Shown one piece after another: positions 51,466-63,682 of a stretch of 64,000 nucleotides of DNA. The position numbers were made by a program, and so were the translations under genes. Under the pieces are notes generated by a model. The model worked only from the letters and a program-made list of their open reading frames with translations, made no database searches and was not told the origin of the DNA. Positions within the stretch are counted from its first letter, which is position 1, and every line of letters starts with the position of its first letter. Origin of the DNA: Branchinecta lynchi (taxonomy: Eukaryota; Arthropoda; Branchiopoda; Anostraca; Branchinectidae); NCBI GenBank assembly GCA_023053575.1, contig JAKZAP010000018.1, positions 11,973,922 through 12,037,921 on the forward strand. The letters run 5' to 3'.

Positions 51466-53486
51466 GTAGAAACGCGGCTTACCTTTCGCGTAAACACTTA
51501 GCTTTCGAAAATCATTTTGTCAAGCATACGACACAGGTACGAGCACATAGAGGACCCACAACTCCGACAGAGAAATTGAGTGTTCGTGAATAGCGTAGCA
51601 ACGAAGTAACGCATTTTCACAGGGTCTTCAGTTCACTTTAAATGACCCCTCGCACTATTTACTCTTCAACCTACAGTATTTTAAAATATTTGAATACCTT
51701 ATATCTAGGCTGGGCTTTCAAAAACAACCCACGGTTTTGGCTGTTTTAAGCGTTTCTGATGGAAAAACTTCTCGCAGACAACCGCCGACAGCGTGATACA
51801 CATCAAAGGTAGCAAAACACGGCAAGTGAGAAAATCAGCGTAGTTTTGTTAGAGGGGTTAGAATGTGCCGTCCGAATTTGGGGTCTCCGGGTTCAGAAAT
51901 ATATGGAGTGAATATGGAAGTAGGTTGCGTTAGTAATATAGGTAAGACAGGTCCTTTAAGTGAATAAGTAATGGGGAACTAGATTGTCCTATCTCAGCCA
52001 TTTTCGGTTAAACTTTAAAGTTTAACCGAAAAGGGCTAGGATACGACAATCTAGTTACCCATCACTTGTTCACTTAAATAATCTTGAAAATCGGATGAAA
52101 AAGCGTTAGTTTGTTTTTCTGATATTTCCAAATAACCGATTATCCCATTGTGCTTGCCGCTCTTCCCGTTTCTGTGATAGCTCTGTGGTGCCTGGAACAT
52201 TTGGCAACAACACCAGCAGCATAGGAATAAATAAATTGTGTATTTGCCATATCTGACCTCGACCAAAATATGAGCTTGAAAAATCACATTTGGTCGACAG
52301 TTTAAATTTTCGCGGGCGAATTGTGGACGGATTCACCATTGGAAAGCGTCCGCATCCCCAACGTCCCTACTGAAGACTACTGTGGATAGAATGAAAATCC
52401 CCAATGTGTGTTGTAATAATTCAATGTATTTGAATCTAAGATGTAAAAATAAGTTGCCTTTTCAGTTAAACTTTAAAGCACAATCGAAAGCTCCAGAAGC
52501 TACGTTGAAGGATCTGAATATAAGGGTTTGGTAGTTGTTTTATCAATAGGTTTTCCTTCAGCCTTATCTGACTGCAAATCGTATGTGGTTTACAGGAAAA
52601 GTGCACCCAAAAGTGCGGGAAAGGGCAAGCACTGAATGGGACTGAGAAATTATCAGTCCATTATTATATAAGAGACGAAACTGGTGTCACAAAGCGATCG
52701 CACGTTAGGCGGAAGTTTGGCTACTATGATCGCTCAACGCCATTGGAATAAACGGTGGGTCACCTAACACTGCCTGTCCTTGGACTGAAACGATAGCGAC
52801 AAGGCACACGATACTATAGGGCGATTTTGGCAATCTATAGTGTTGTAGATATTTGCGTGATGTATGGATGAGTTTAATATTGGCCTTCTTTGTAGGATCC
52901 CACCGCTGCCAGCAGCTATAGAATATAATGAATTGCACAGAAAGCCTGAGGCCATTTAGTGTTGTAGAGAGTTACGTGATGTATGGATGAGTTTAATATT
53001 GGTCTTCTTTGTACGGTTATACCAGCTACTGTATGTAGAAGGTATTTCCCTACAATGGAGTTGCTTTTACTCGTCACTCGTTGCCCTTAGTGTAGCGTGG
53101 CGCAACCGACCGTGACAACTAAACACAACACGACCTTAACAACATATTCGGAGACTAATAATCTTCTATATGGTTATCGATACCATAGGTCTCTTGGATT
53201 CGCTTTCCGAAAAGCAAAGCGAGAATCCGTCCAGCGCAAGAACAAGCAAAAAGTCGTTGCGCATCAGTTGCACCTTTACAACTTCTCGCTGACTTGCCGG
53301 AACCACTTTCCACTCGCGAAGTGGATTCGCTTTCCAAGTGCTGGCGGAAACTAGTGTAGCGCGAGAACAGCTCTGGAAAGCGAAGCGACTTTTAGCCGAA
53401 GTCGCAAGAACAGCCGGCGCATAAGCTCGCCGAGCTATCCAGACCGCCAGAATCGTCTTTATATCTTTAAACGGCTATTTTCTCAG
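51466..53486. other. Intron with hairpins and duplications
   Basis: Contains the palindromic element at 51955-52077. A segment near 52463-52580 resembles 51050-51170 (TTTAAAGCACA, GAAAGCTCC, GCGTTGA versus ACGTTGA), an old intron duplication. A direct repeat of about 55 bases (CGTGATGTATGGATGAGTTT) lies at 52855 and 52974. Block 53180-53400 is GC-richer with GCTTTCC/GCGAAG motifs. No coding exon was recognised. Confidence 0.45.
51955..52077. mobile_element. Hairpin MITE (about 123 bp)
   Basis: Nearly the whole element is one palindrome. TTTAAGTGAATAAGTAATGG and AACTAGATTGTCCTA on the left face the complementary TTAGGATACGACAATCTAGTT-type and CACTTAAA sequence on the right, with the centre at TTAAACTTTAAAGTTTAA. 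No coding capacity. Confidence 0.75.
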
Positions 53487-53718
53487 GTTCAAAGCCTTCC
53501 GCGTAATGGAAATCATCAGCTCTATCGTGTCCTTCGGTCCCATCTTGGTCGGCCTGGTAGATATCATTCGCAACAGCTGGGAGTACACTGAATGGGCAGC
53601 ATCTGGCCCTGGGATCGATATAGGCATTTTCCTATTTCTCTTCGGAGCATCTAACCTTGGATTTTCGATTTGGGCCCTTGCCGAATATAAGAGAAAGGTG
53701 ACAAAGCAGATAGCCAGG
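53487..53718 (+). CDS. Multi-pass membrane protein, exon 3 of those found
   Basis: Acceptor GCTATTTTCTCAG, donor GTAAGT, phase 0 out. Translation FKAFRVMEIISSIVSFGPIL, then VGLVDIIRNSWEYTEWAASG, then PGIDIGIFLFLFGASNLGFS and IWALAEYKRKVTKQIAR. It contains two hydrophobic spans (about SSIVSFGPILVGLVDII and IDIGIFLFLFGASNLGFSIWALA) separated by a short Trp-rich loop, and ends in a basic cytoplasmic stretch. It is the longest and best supported exon of this gene. Confidence 0.75.
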
Positions 53719-55039
53719 GTAAGTAGAGGCTAATAACTTCCTTCAATTCCACTTGAAAGCAGTAAGAAAGTGGTATTGCTACTTGTGTCAGGAGGTTGTG
53801 ACCAAGTCATCCTATGAAGCTTGGTCTTCTGTGGAGGTCATCGACAGCTGAAGCCAGAAAGGATCCCACCTCCTTCCGTGACGGAGACACTTCCGATGGG
53901 TTCTAGATCTTCTTTGAGAGCGTTCAAGTACAGTTGAGGTTCCGCGGAGTTGCTCTTCATTTTCACCACTCCTCAAAATCGACAATGAAAAATTATCATG
54001 GTTAGAGAATGCCATGAAAAATTATCATGTTTAGAGAATTAAGAGAATGTGGTATATAAAGCAATACGGTCAGGCACCATTATGCAGCCTGTTAGTGGCC
54101 TTTTTCCAACTATCAGGGCTCCTGGCGGATTAAAGTACGATTAGAAACGCTACTCGAGTTGACTTGTCGCCAAAATAAGACTGAACACTCGAGAACTGGT
54201 AAGGGTTAGCTTAGATGCTTGGTGGAAGACCTGAAGTATAGAAAACTTTGGTACAATTTAACCAGAGGCGTTACTAGCCCTAGCGTTACTAGAGGCGTTA
54301 CTAGGGGGGGGGGGGACGAGGCATTTACCGACTGGCTGGTATTTTTTACCGACTTTTTCTGCAGAAAAAATCGACTGATTTTCAGAAAAATCACTAATTT
54401 TCAGAAAAATCACTGATTTTCAGAAAAAACGACTATTTTGACGAAAATTCGACCAATTTTCAGAAAAAACGACTGTTTTCATGGAAAAATCAACTGTTTT
54501 GACGAAAAAATCGCGGCGCTTCGCGCAGACTCGATTACTTTTACCGACTGGCCGGCAGCATTGGGGGGGGGGGAAGGCGTCCCCCCCCCAGTCGTGAAGC
54601 CCCTGGGTTCAACTAGTAGTAATTATGAATAATTAACAAATACAGAATATCAGAATCAGACACGTTAGTGCTGACGAAGAGTTTCAGCCGTCAAGCCAGA
54701 GTTGTGTTTCCAGTCTTACTTAATTTTCTGTACAGACCAATGGCCTATTTAAGCATTTATAGGCCACTACGCTGTAAAAACAAATCTTGCAGTATTTGCT
54801 ACTGGGATTAATCTTGTTTCTAAAAAGATATTCTTATCTCTGATTCGAATTGATCTTATCTCAGTAGAGATAAGATATAATCCCAGTAGCAAATACTGCA
54901 GTTAACTTTAATCCTTACTCGAAGAAACTTTGTACAGTGATATGAAGTAGTTATGTTTTCTAAGCTAGTATTATACCCCAAGTTCATTTTCCCCACGCCT
55001 GCTGTTATCAGAAATTCAAACATTTCCGTTTTCTTTTAG
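53719..55039. other. Last intron, with minisatellites and a MITE
   Basis: At 54268-54305 GCGTTACTAG is repeated and followed by a G-run. At 54360-54510 a unit of about 20 bases (TTTTCAGAAAAATCACTGAT) recurs, bracketed by TACCGACTGGC-type motifs. A hairpin MITE is at 54770-54900. The acceptor TTTTCTTTTAG ends at 55039. Confidence 0.55.
54770..54900. mobile_element. Hairpin MITE
   Basis: Left arm CTTGCAGTATTTGCTACTGG GATTA and right arm TAATCCCAGTAGCAAATACT GCAG are inverted copies. An inner palindrome TTATCTC...GAGATAAG sits between. Pieces of the same element lie at 23838-23890 and 25150-25236. Confidence 0.7.
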
Positions 55040-55138
55040 ATCAAGAGAATGGAGAATGAAACAAGCGAAGAAACAGATCAGACGTCAATCCGATCTAGTG
55101 GACACAGCAACCAAGCTTTCCTTCCATACGAGCCCTAA
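55040..55138 (+). CDS. Multi-pass membrane protein, last exon
   Basis: Phase 0 in, stop TAA at 55136-55138. It encodes a 32-residue acidic, Ser/Thr-rich C-terminal tail beginning IKRMENETSEETDQTS. It follows the basic membrane-proximal stretch of the preceding exon, as expected for a cytoplasmic tail. Confidence 0.65.
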   Translation: MKRMENETSEETDQTSIRSSGHSNQAFLPYEP

Positions 55139-55237
55139 GAACAATCGTACTGCAAACACGAAGAAGAAAATAATTCGCCTAATTCTCGCTAATTCCAGTT
55201 CATAGCTCCAAGCAAACTAGTTGAAAGTCACTCATTA

Positions 55238-55597
55238 GTTGCGTTTTTGCAGATACCATGGTATCTGATACCACAGTAGCTGGATCCGCATTGTAGCATT
55301 TTTGCAGCAAAAGAAAAACTGATATCCACTCAAATCAAGAGTGCAAAACTTCTTTCCCACCAATATGACAAAATCCTGAAAAAAAAAATCCTGAAATCCT
55401 GGTGATGATGAAAGTAGGACGACTTCAGATACCACGGTCGGGACCATGGTGTCTGAATATCAGATATCACGGTAAATGGCCAGATACCACGATAAATGCA
55501 AAAACGGCCTTTTCACTATGGTATCAGATGCCACGGTAACTGCGAAAACGACTTTAGACCGTGAAATCAGATGCTATGGTATCTGCAAAAACGCAAC
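55238..55597. mobile_element. 360-bp TA-flanked MITE
   Basis: Terminal inverted repeats begin GTTGCGTTTTTGCAGATACC at the left and end with the matching complement (GGTATCTGCAAAAACGCAAC) at the right. TA flanks are at 55236-55237 and 55598-55599. Internal GATACCACGGT-type motifs repeat in both orientations. No coding capacity; Tc1/mariner-like by its target site. Confidence 0.75.
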
Positions 55598-55599
55598 TA

Positions 55600-56626
55600 T
55601 TGTCTCATTAGCAACATTTGTGACAGAGAGATAGTTAAATTTGGATACAGAAGGTAGTGAGCAGGAAATAGTGGTTGTCACTTACTATTCTAAAGACAGT
55701 GCGAAACTTCCATTGCTTTTGGAAGCGATTACAGAATTTCTATTCATCAATTTGCGGATCTATTTTGCGATTTGCGACAACGGAGAACATTCAGAAACTA
55801 GCTAGTCCGCTATGAAGCACTGACGTGGAATGGTGAATTGTCATTCCAGAATTTTCATTGGCGAATTGTCATTGTCATTGGCGAATTATACTGAAGGGGC
55901 GAGGTAACGACGTAAAACCCCTGCATCACAGAGACTGGGTTCGTTACCTCGCGCTCTGCCTCACGACAGAAAAATTAAAAATTGTCGGAGGATTAACAGT
56001 GCCAAGATTCACCGTGTTAATCCAGACCCAGCGTTTTAATGGAGACCCCAGTCTCTGTGAGTTTTTCGTTATAACTAAGAGAAAACAGTACGTGCCCTTG
56101 ATAGTATTAAGTTCCATAAGGTCACACAAAATATTAAAGTTCGCGCAACTTTTACAGAAGTCTGTCGTGCTGCAGCACTGAACGTCTTTTTTATGTCGTG
56201 AGTGCTCTGATTACGAGGTAGGCTATATATATGAAATAAATATGAATTTCGATGTCAGAAGCTTCAACCCTACTTGTCGTTAACGTTGATTTCATTAAAC
56301 CAGCGACATCCACTGGAGGGTGTGTTGGTGGACAGTGCGATTTAAGGTAATGAGGATGCTCTAGAAGTCCGAAACACGCCGGTGCTCCTAGGGAAGAACA
56401 AGAAACGAGACCCAAGAACAAATCCTCAAAACTGGCTCAGATCCGATGTAAAACAGTCGACAACATTTACGTAGTGTTTCTGGTTCTTCGCTAGCCACAC
56501 TGTGATTCTTTGTCGTTGTGAAGAGTTAGTCATCAAGAGTTATATTTCTCCATGTTTTCATCAAAACGCCAAGCGAGGCTGAAAATTGCCGGGTAGGGTT
56601 TGAAAGGGGTCACGTGTGTTAAGAAT
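55600..56626. other. Intergenic, nothing recognised
   Basis: A short direct repeat (TTGTCATTGGCGAATT) lies near 55860-55890 and an inverted CAGAGACTGGG/CCCAGTCTCTG pair at 55928/56046. No coding block could be supported. Confidence 0.45.
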
Positions 56627-57428
56627 AACTAGACCTACGTTGCCTGGGCAACGAGAAGTGTTGTAGCAACCTTCATTTGGCTTTACCGAATGGCTTTACC
56701 GACCCTGTAAGTCATATCTGTTTTGACGAAAACTTCCTGCCACTTCTGCCAATTTCCCGGTTTCAGGCGAACTCCGGAACTACTTGTCCGGCGAAAAAAC
56801 AAAGGGGTATCTTCTTTCCCCAATAATGAACATCTAATCAACTTCAAATAAAAATTTAACTTATAACAAATTTTCCGACTCCAGCCGGTTCCTGTCGAAC
56901 TATATGTCCGGGTGAAATATGATTGTTACACACGGATTCAGCATCTCTTCTTACCCCTAAATCGGTTATCTAATCAACTACAAATAAAACTTTAACTTCT
57001 CTTATCAACTCCAAATAAAACTTTTAATTTTAACAAACTTTCCGGTTTGGGCCGGATTCAGGCCGAACTACTTGTCCGATGACAAAATGGTTTTCACCAT
57101 CGTGTTCAGCATGTCTTCTTACCTCATAATCGACTATCACATTAGCTGTTTCAAAATATTTTGTTTGCCCCTTAATTTGAACCCCCTCCTCCAAACCTAA
57201 ATATAGGGCTACAAAGCCCATTTACCAATTTGGCTGGTCCGACGACCCAACGAATCCTCACACCAAGTTTCATCAAAATATCTCATTCCCTTCGAGAGTT
57301 ATCGTGCTAACAGACGGACAGACGGACAACTTTTGCGATGTCATAGGTATCCGTCCACTTACGTTTTGGTATGGCATTTTGGGATCCCAAAAACACGACA
57401 AACCAAAGTGTTGCTCTCGCAACACAAC
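56627..57428 (-). mobile_element. Short family 3 element (copy 3) enclosing a family 1 copy
   Basis: AACTAGACCTACGTTGCC at 56627 is the complement of the family 3 right end. AACCAAAGTGTTGCTCTCGC then AACACAA at 57428 is the complement of its left end. Between them lies family 1 copy I instead of the usual family 3 interior. Confidence 0.65.
56700..57394 (-). repeat. Family 1 dispersed repeat, copy I, truncated
   Basis: Minus-strand copy with TTTTGGGATCCCAAAA at its left end (about 57379-57394) and reverse-complement units. It lacks the usual right end, stopping at a GACGAAAACTTCCTGCC segment near 56735. Confidence 0.75.
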
Positions 57429-58060
57429 TATATCTGCTGCGACGTTTGCTTTAAGCTAGATTCCCCCAGACAGTGGAAATCGACCAGCTCGCCAACTGGC
57501 AACCAGCAGTGGCTGCCACATATCGTGTCTGACGCCGCGGTTTCGCCTTTGGGAAGGCACCTTCACGTCTGAATCCAGCTTTAAGGCGAGGATGAACTCG
57601 CTTAGGGAGACGTCTGAATGTTGCCCGCAGAACCACAAAAATAAATTTATTATTATTGGAGATCTTATAGATTTGGAGATCTTATAGATTTCCGAGTCTT
57701 CGCCAGATCCGCTTATCATTCTGCTATATATCCATAATCCACCGCCTGAATATGTACACATTACCGTTTTCAAGTGTTTGGGAACTTACGGCGAAACAAC
57801 TAATCAGATGAGAAAATCAAGTTCCGATATCGGTTCAGCAAGGATGTTTACTCCAATATCTGGTCCCTAACAGAGATGGGCGAACCCGATCATGAAAGGA
57901 TTCGAATCCGAATCCAGGCCTAAGGTACGAATCCGATTCCGAATATTTCAAGCTGAGGATTCGAATCCAGAATCAAATCCGACCTTAACAGAAATCACAT
58001 CATTTACGTAGTATTTAGTTTAAAAGTCAGTGGTGACAAAAAGCACTGATATCTAAGGTA
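57429..58060. other. Intergenic with GAATCCGA repeats
   Basis: A cluster of GATTCGAATCC/GAATCCGAATCC motifs at 57889-57985. At 57690-57715 TCTTCGCCAGATCCGC and at 57810-57830 AGATGAGAAAATCAAGTTCC resemble the complement of the family 1 right end. No gene is supported. Confidence 0.45.
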
Positions 58061-61000
58061 ACTAGACCTACGTTGCCCGGGCAACGTGAAGTGTTGCGGC
58101 AACCTTTGTCCGGCTTCGCCGACTAAAGTGTTGCGAGAGCAACACTTTGGTTTTGTTTCTTCGCTGTCGGTTAAATGCTGAAGCTGTCAACTTATCGAAG
58201 CTTTTAAAACGGTATGTTCTAAAAAGAATAATCACATGATCAAAAGCTGTTCTTTACCGTTGTAAAACCAACAACAAAACAATATCGGAAGAAGGGACCA
58301 AATTGACTTTGCGGTCAGTTGAACTTTATCCTTTTCAATCGTAGATATCGTGACGGATGAAAACTTGGAACAATATCTTATATAATCTAGTTGGTATTAT
58401 AAAGCTATCCGTAACGTTTCAGGATTAAAATACCATAGAAAACACTATTAATTATAACAGAGCTACCTTATTGTTTTACATTACCGTATCGTTTGTACCC
58501 GTTGTGTAAACAGTTAATCCTAGGTTATAGCGATAGACCATCGATAAAAACTTTCTTACCGTCATATTGACAGAAATCGAATACAATGTGCACAATTTTC
58601 AAAAATTTCTAGCCCCTCGTGAACCGATCCTTACTTACAAGTCCCTCTCCCGTGATTGACACGGACACAAATAATGGATACACCAGCTAGCAAAAGTTGC
58701 AAACCCCTCATCGCTGAAGATGATTATAGGATAACAGCCGATTATTACTTACAAGTCCCATGCATGTCTTACGATTGGGAACAATATTGTTCTTACCATC
58801 GAATACACCTGAAACAAATAACAGGTATTCCAACTAGCAAAAGCTGCAAACTCCTCATTGCCGAAGATGATTATGAACTAACAGTTGACTGTTGCTTACA
58901 GTCGACTGTTGCTTACAAGTCCCTTACATGTCTCACAACTGGTATCGCCTATTTTTGGTTTCAGTGTATACGTTACTCCCGAAGTTGTCAGCCCCTTGAA
59001 ACTTTCAAACTGGTTAATCTCATGAAGGATTTTTGTTCCAAAAAGTGGATGACATATACTTTGATCAGCTCATCAAGGGCTATCGATTGCCCTAACCACA
59101 ACAAAAGAATATCGGAAAAAGGGACTAAATTGACTTTGCAGTCAGTTGAACTTTATCCTTTTCAATCGTAGACATCGGATGAAAACTTGGAACAATATCC
59201 TATATAATCTGGTTGGTATTATAAAGCTATCCGTAACTTTTCAGGATTAAAATACTATAGATGACACTATTAATTATTACGAAACTACCTTGTTTTACAT
59301 TATGCGTAAACCTACGTAAATCCTAGGTTACAGCGATAGACCATCGAAACAAAGTTTCTTACCGTCAGATTTATATAAATCGAATACAATGTGCAACAAT
59401 TTGCACAAATTTCTAGCCCCTCGTGCACCGATTCTACTGACAAGTCCCTTTCTCGTGACAGACATCAAGTTCACCGGATAAAAATAATGGGTACACCGGC
59501 TAGCAAGAGTTGCAAACCCCTCATCGCTGAAGATTTTTGGAGCATAACAGCCGTTTATTACTTACAAGTCCCTTGCATGTCTTACAATTGGGAACCAAAT
59601 TGTTCTTACCACCAAATGACAGGTATGCCAACTAGCGAAAGCTGCAAACCCCTCCTTGCCGAAGATGATTACAGTCTACTGTCGCGTACAAGCCCCTACA
59701 TGTCTCATAACTGGTATCGCCTATTTTTGGTTTCAGTGTACCTTACTACTGAAGTTGTCAACCCCTTTGAAATTTTCAAACTGGTGTATCTCATGAAGGA
59801 ATTTTTGTACAAAAAAATGGATGACATATACTTTGATCAGCTCATCAATGGCTATCAATTTCCTTCGAAAAAAAAAATCTACCTGTCTTAGTTCAAAAGT
59901 TGACTTTTTTGCCGTAGGCCAACTTTCTAACTCTAGTTTCTTTAGCAATGAGAGAACTTTTAAAGTTTAAGAGGCACATCTGATACCGTTACTCTACCGT
60001 AAACCCAAGCGCAAAAAAAAAAAATGATAAGCTCAGCTGAAATCGTCGCAGACATGGATAGAAACAATAGATGGCAGCACTTTCGGACCCGTGGGAAAAA
60101 CTTTTTGTCTCTGTAGATTTTTCTATTTATCACTCAAAGAAGACGTGTGGGCTGTGGGGCCGGGTAACTGCCGCATATATTTAACACTTATAGATTTTAG
60201 TCCATCTTCAATTTGAAACTGGTGCCTGCCTGCTTGCGTGCTAGAACGGAGCTTTCCACTCGAAAGCAGAATCATGGTTTGATGAAACGAACGGTTCGCT
60301 AAATGCTGAAGTTGTCAACTTATTGGAGCTTTTTAAAACTGTATGTTCTAAAAAGAATAATCAAATGATCAAAAGCTATTCTTCAGCGTTGCAAAAGCAA
60401 CAACAAAAGAATTTCGGAAGAAGGGACTAAATTGACTTTGCAGTCAGTTGAACTTTATCCGTTTCAATCGTAGACATCGTGACCGATGAAAACTTGGAAA
60501 AATATCTTTCAGGGTCACTAACAATAAATAGGTATCGCCTATTTTTGCTTCAGTGTGTACCTTACTACTGAAGTTGTCAACCCCTTGAAATTTTTTTTAA
60601 CTGGTTTCTCTCATGAAGGATTTTTGTTTAAAAAAATGGATGACATATACTTTGTTCAGCTCATCAAGGGCTATCGATTGCCCTAACATCAACAAAGAAT
60701 ATCGAAAAAAGGCACTAAATTGACTTTGTAGTCAGTTAAACTTTATCCTTTTCAATCGCAGACATCGTGACGGATGAAAACTTGGAACAATATCTTATAT
60801 AATCTAGTTGATATTATAAAGCTATCCGTAACTTTCCAGGATTATAATACCACAGATGACACTATTAGTTATTACGAACTACCTCATTGTTTTACATTAT
60901 CGTTTGTACCCCTAGTTACAGCGATCGACCATGGATACAAACTTTCTTACCGTCAGATTTATAGAAATCGCGTACAATGTGCACCAGTTTCCACAAATTT

Positions 61001-62341
61001 CTAGCCCCTCGTGAAATGATTCTTACTTACAAGTCCCTCTTCCGTGATAGACATTAAATTTCACCGGATAAAAGTAATGGGTACACCAGCTAGCAAAAAG
61101 TTGCAAGCCCCTCATCGCTGAAGATGAGTGTACCATAACAGCCGATTATTACTAAAGTCCCTATGATGTCTTATGATTGGGAACCAAATTGTTCTTACCA
61201 TCGAATACACCGGAAACAAATACCAGGTACACCAGCTAGCAGAAGTTCCAAACTCCTCATCGCTGAAGATGACTGTAGCATAACAGCCGATTATTACGTA
61301 CAATTCCCTTGCATATCTTACCATTGGGAACTCAATTGTTCTTACCATCGAATACACCGGAAATAAATAACAGATACACCAAGTAGCAAAAGCTGAAAAC
61401 CCCTCATCGCCGAAGATGATTATGAGCTAACAGTCGACTGCTGCTTACAAGTCCCCTACATTTCTCACAACTGGTATCGCCTGTTTTTGGTTTCAGTCTG
61501 CACCTTACTAATGAAGTTGTCAACCCCTTGAAATTTTCAAACTGGTGTATCTCATGAAGGAATTTTTGTACCAAAAAATGGATGACATATACTTTGATCA
61601 GCTCATCAACCGCTATCGATTGCCGTCGAAAAAAAAATTCTACCTGTCTTAGTTCAAAAGTTGACTTTTTTGCCGTAGGCCAACTTTCTAACGTCACCGC
61701 TTAGAAAGGAGCAAAGGATAAGCTCTAATTTCTTTAGCAACGAGAGAACTTTGAAAGTTTAAGAGTTTAAGAGAGTTACCATTTGTCTACCGCAAACCCA
61801 AGTGCAAAAAACGAACGATAAACTCAGCTGAAATCGCGCAGATAAATGGATATAAACAATAGATGGCAGCACTTTCGGACCCGTGGGAAAAAGCCACTTT
61901 TTTGTCTCTGTAGGTTTTTCTATTTATCACTCAACGAAGATATGTTGGCTGTGGGGCCGGGTAACTGCCGCATATATTTAACACTTATAGATTTTAGTCC
62001 ATCTTCAATTTGGAACTGGTGCCTGCCTGATAGCGTGCTAGAACAGAGCTTTCCACTCGAAAGCAGAAACATGGTTTGATGAAACGAAAGGTTCGCTACA
62101 CAACTTGAGATGGTTTTCTCCGACATAGGCTATACAACTCCACTTCACTTCGCAAACCGTAGGCTCTGGCTCGAGGACAAGCAAAAACCATCCTTATTGG
62201 CCCCAGGCAAGAGTTATACGGAGCTTTCCAAAATGTAATGTCATATTCATCAATCCGGCCTAAGGTCCAAACTTTCCGTAAAAACCGCACAGGTTAGACC
62301 CTTCCCAGTTACCAGGAATAAAATGAAATCGGAGTCATAGG

Positions 62342-62373
<32 letters not shown>

Positions 62374-62408
62374 GAGGACAAAACCAAAGTGTTGCTCTCG
62401 CAACACAA
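58061..62408 (-). mobile_element. Family 3 element, copy 2 (Helitron-like)
   Basis: Inverted relative to copy 1. AACTAGACCTACGTTGCCCG at 58061 is the right end and CTCTCGCAACACAA at 62408 the left end. Its interior appears partly duplicated: the subterminal sequence AAATGCTGAAG(C/T)TGTCAACTTA occurs at 58172 and again at 60302, directly after left-end-type sequence. Seven occurrences of the about 145-bp unit marked AGCAAAAG(T/C)TGCAAACCCC were located. Plus-strand frames through them (58656-59171, 59391-59891, 61163-61366) are repeat translations. Confidence 0.7.
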
Positions 62409-62639
62409 TTACATAACGTGATAAATTAATGAGGACGGTTGGTGGTGGAGAGCGAAAAGAGACCAGAGCCCATCTCTGGTACCTAATCGACTTCAGAAAG
62501 GCCCATTACTTTGACCGATTTCGCATTTTAGCAGCATTCCCGGCGAGCTGCATGCAGAGCAAAAGAGCTAGTGACATTGAGAGGAGAAGCTTTTGATCAA
62601 AATTTCTGGGTTTTGGCAAATTTTGCAAGCTTATCTGTC

Positions 62640-63030
62640 AGGGAAATAAGTTCAGAATTCGATTCAGCATGTCTCCATACCCCAACACTGAATCTCGAAT
62701 CGATTTCAGAAACAACTTTTTGAGCTTCAACCGAAGTTCCAGGTTCGGCTGAATTCCGGGTGAATCATTTGTCCGGCAAGAAAACGAAGTTCAGACATGG
62801 ATTCAGCGGGCCTTCTTACCCCTTAGATGACTATCTCATTAGCTTATAAGTATGGTTTGTAACCTTAATTCGAAACCCCCCTCCCCTGCCATTAAATATA
62901 GCGCTACAGGAATCATCTACGAACTTGGCCTGTACTTTGACACTGAACCCTCACACGAAGTCTGAACAACATACATCAACCCCTTCGACCCCCCGACACG
63001 ACAGACTGCCGTGATTAAACCCCCAAAATA
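62640..63030 (-). repeat. Family 1 dispersed repeat, old fragment (copy J)
   Basis: Diverged complements of family 1 motifs: AATTCCGGGTGAATCATTTG TCCGGC, GATTCAGC...CTTCTTACCCC, TGACTATCTCATTAGCT and ATCTACGAACTTGGCC. Confidence 0.55.
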
Positions 63031-63682
63031 CGTACGCTAGGCGTAATAGTCTTTGATTAAACCCCTGAAATATTGCACATGTGTACACGCGACCGGAGTC
63101 ACTACCCTCCGGCGTCCATAGATTGAACTAAGAGTATCGTAACCCGGCGCGCGATCAGCTTTCTCCTGTATGGCTAGAGGGGTAGGGTAGGAACTGGTAT
63201 CACCACTTGGATTTTCCGAAAATTGGTCGACATATTTTTATTAAATTGTTCGCAAGACAGTTGTCGAATGAATTCTGCCTTTTTGACCCAGTAAATGACG
63301 GTTAGGACTTTGGAGAATTTGAGATGGAGATACAATTTTTGTTTATATTTAGTCTGTTCGGAAGTCGCAACTGCATGACCCTCACCCTATAAAGACTTTG
63401 TCATTGGGTTTTGTAATTTTATTCTAAGTTTCCGGGTGGTGGCTAAGAGCTTGGTCACACCAGGGGCGGTCCGAAGGGCTTGGGCATGGGGGGGGAGGAC
63501 TTCAAAATATACGACTTGCCAAAAACACAGTACCAGTAGGCTCAAGAAATATTAACTTACATTAAACGTTACGGACAATACCATTGTAGTACTAAAATAA
63601 TAAACAAATAATTAACAGGAATTAGACGATGCCGTTCATATCAATTTTCGCTGGACCTCGCCTCGGTATCAGCTTCTGACAT
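63031..63682. other. Intergenic, nothing recognised
   Basis: A ten-base G-run lies near 63489. No coding block or repeat family was recognised. Confidence 0.4.

Noticed and set aside
58656..59891. Frames of 171 and 166 codons as genes
   Set aside because: They follow the tandem units of family 3, have no domain and recur in shifted form in each copy. Kept as a finding only.
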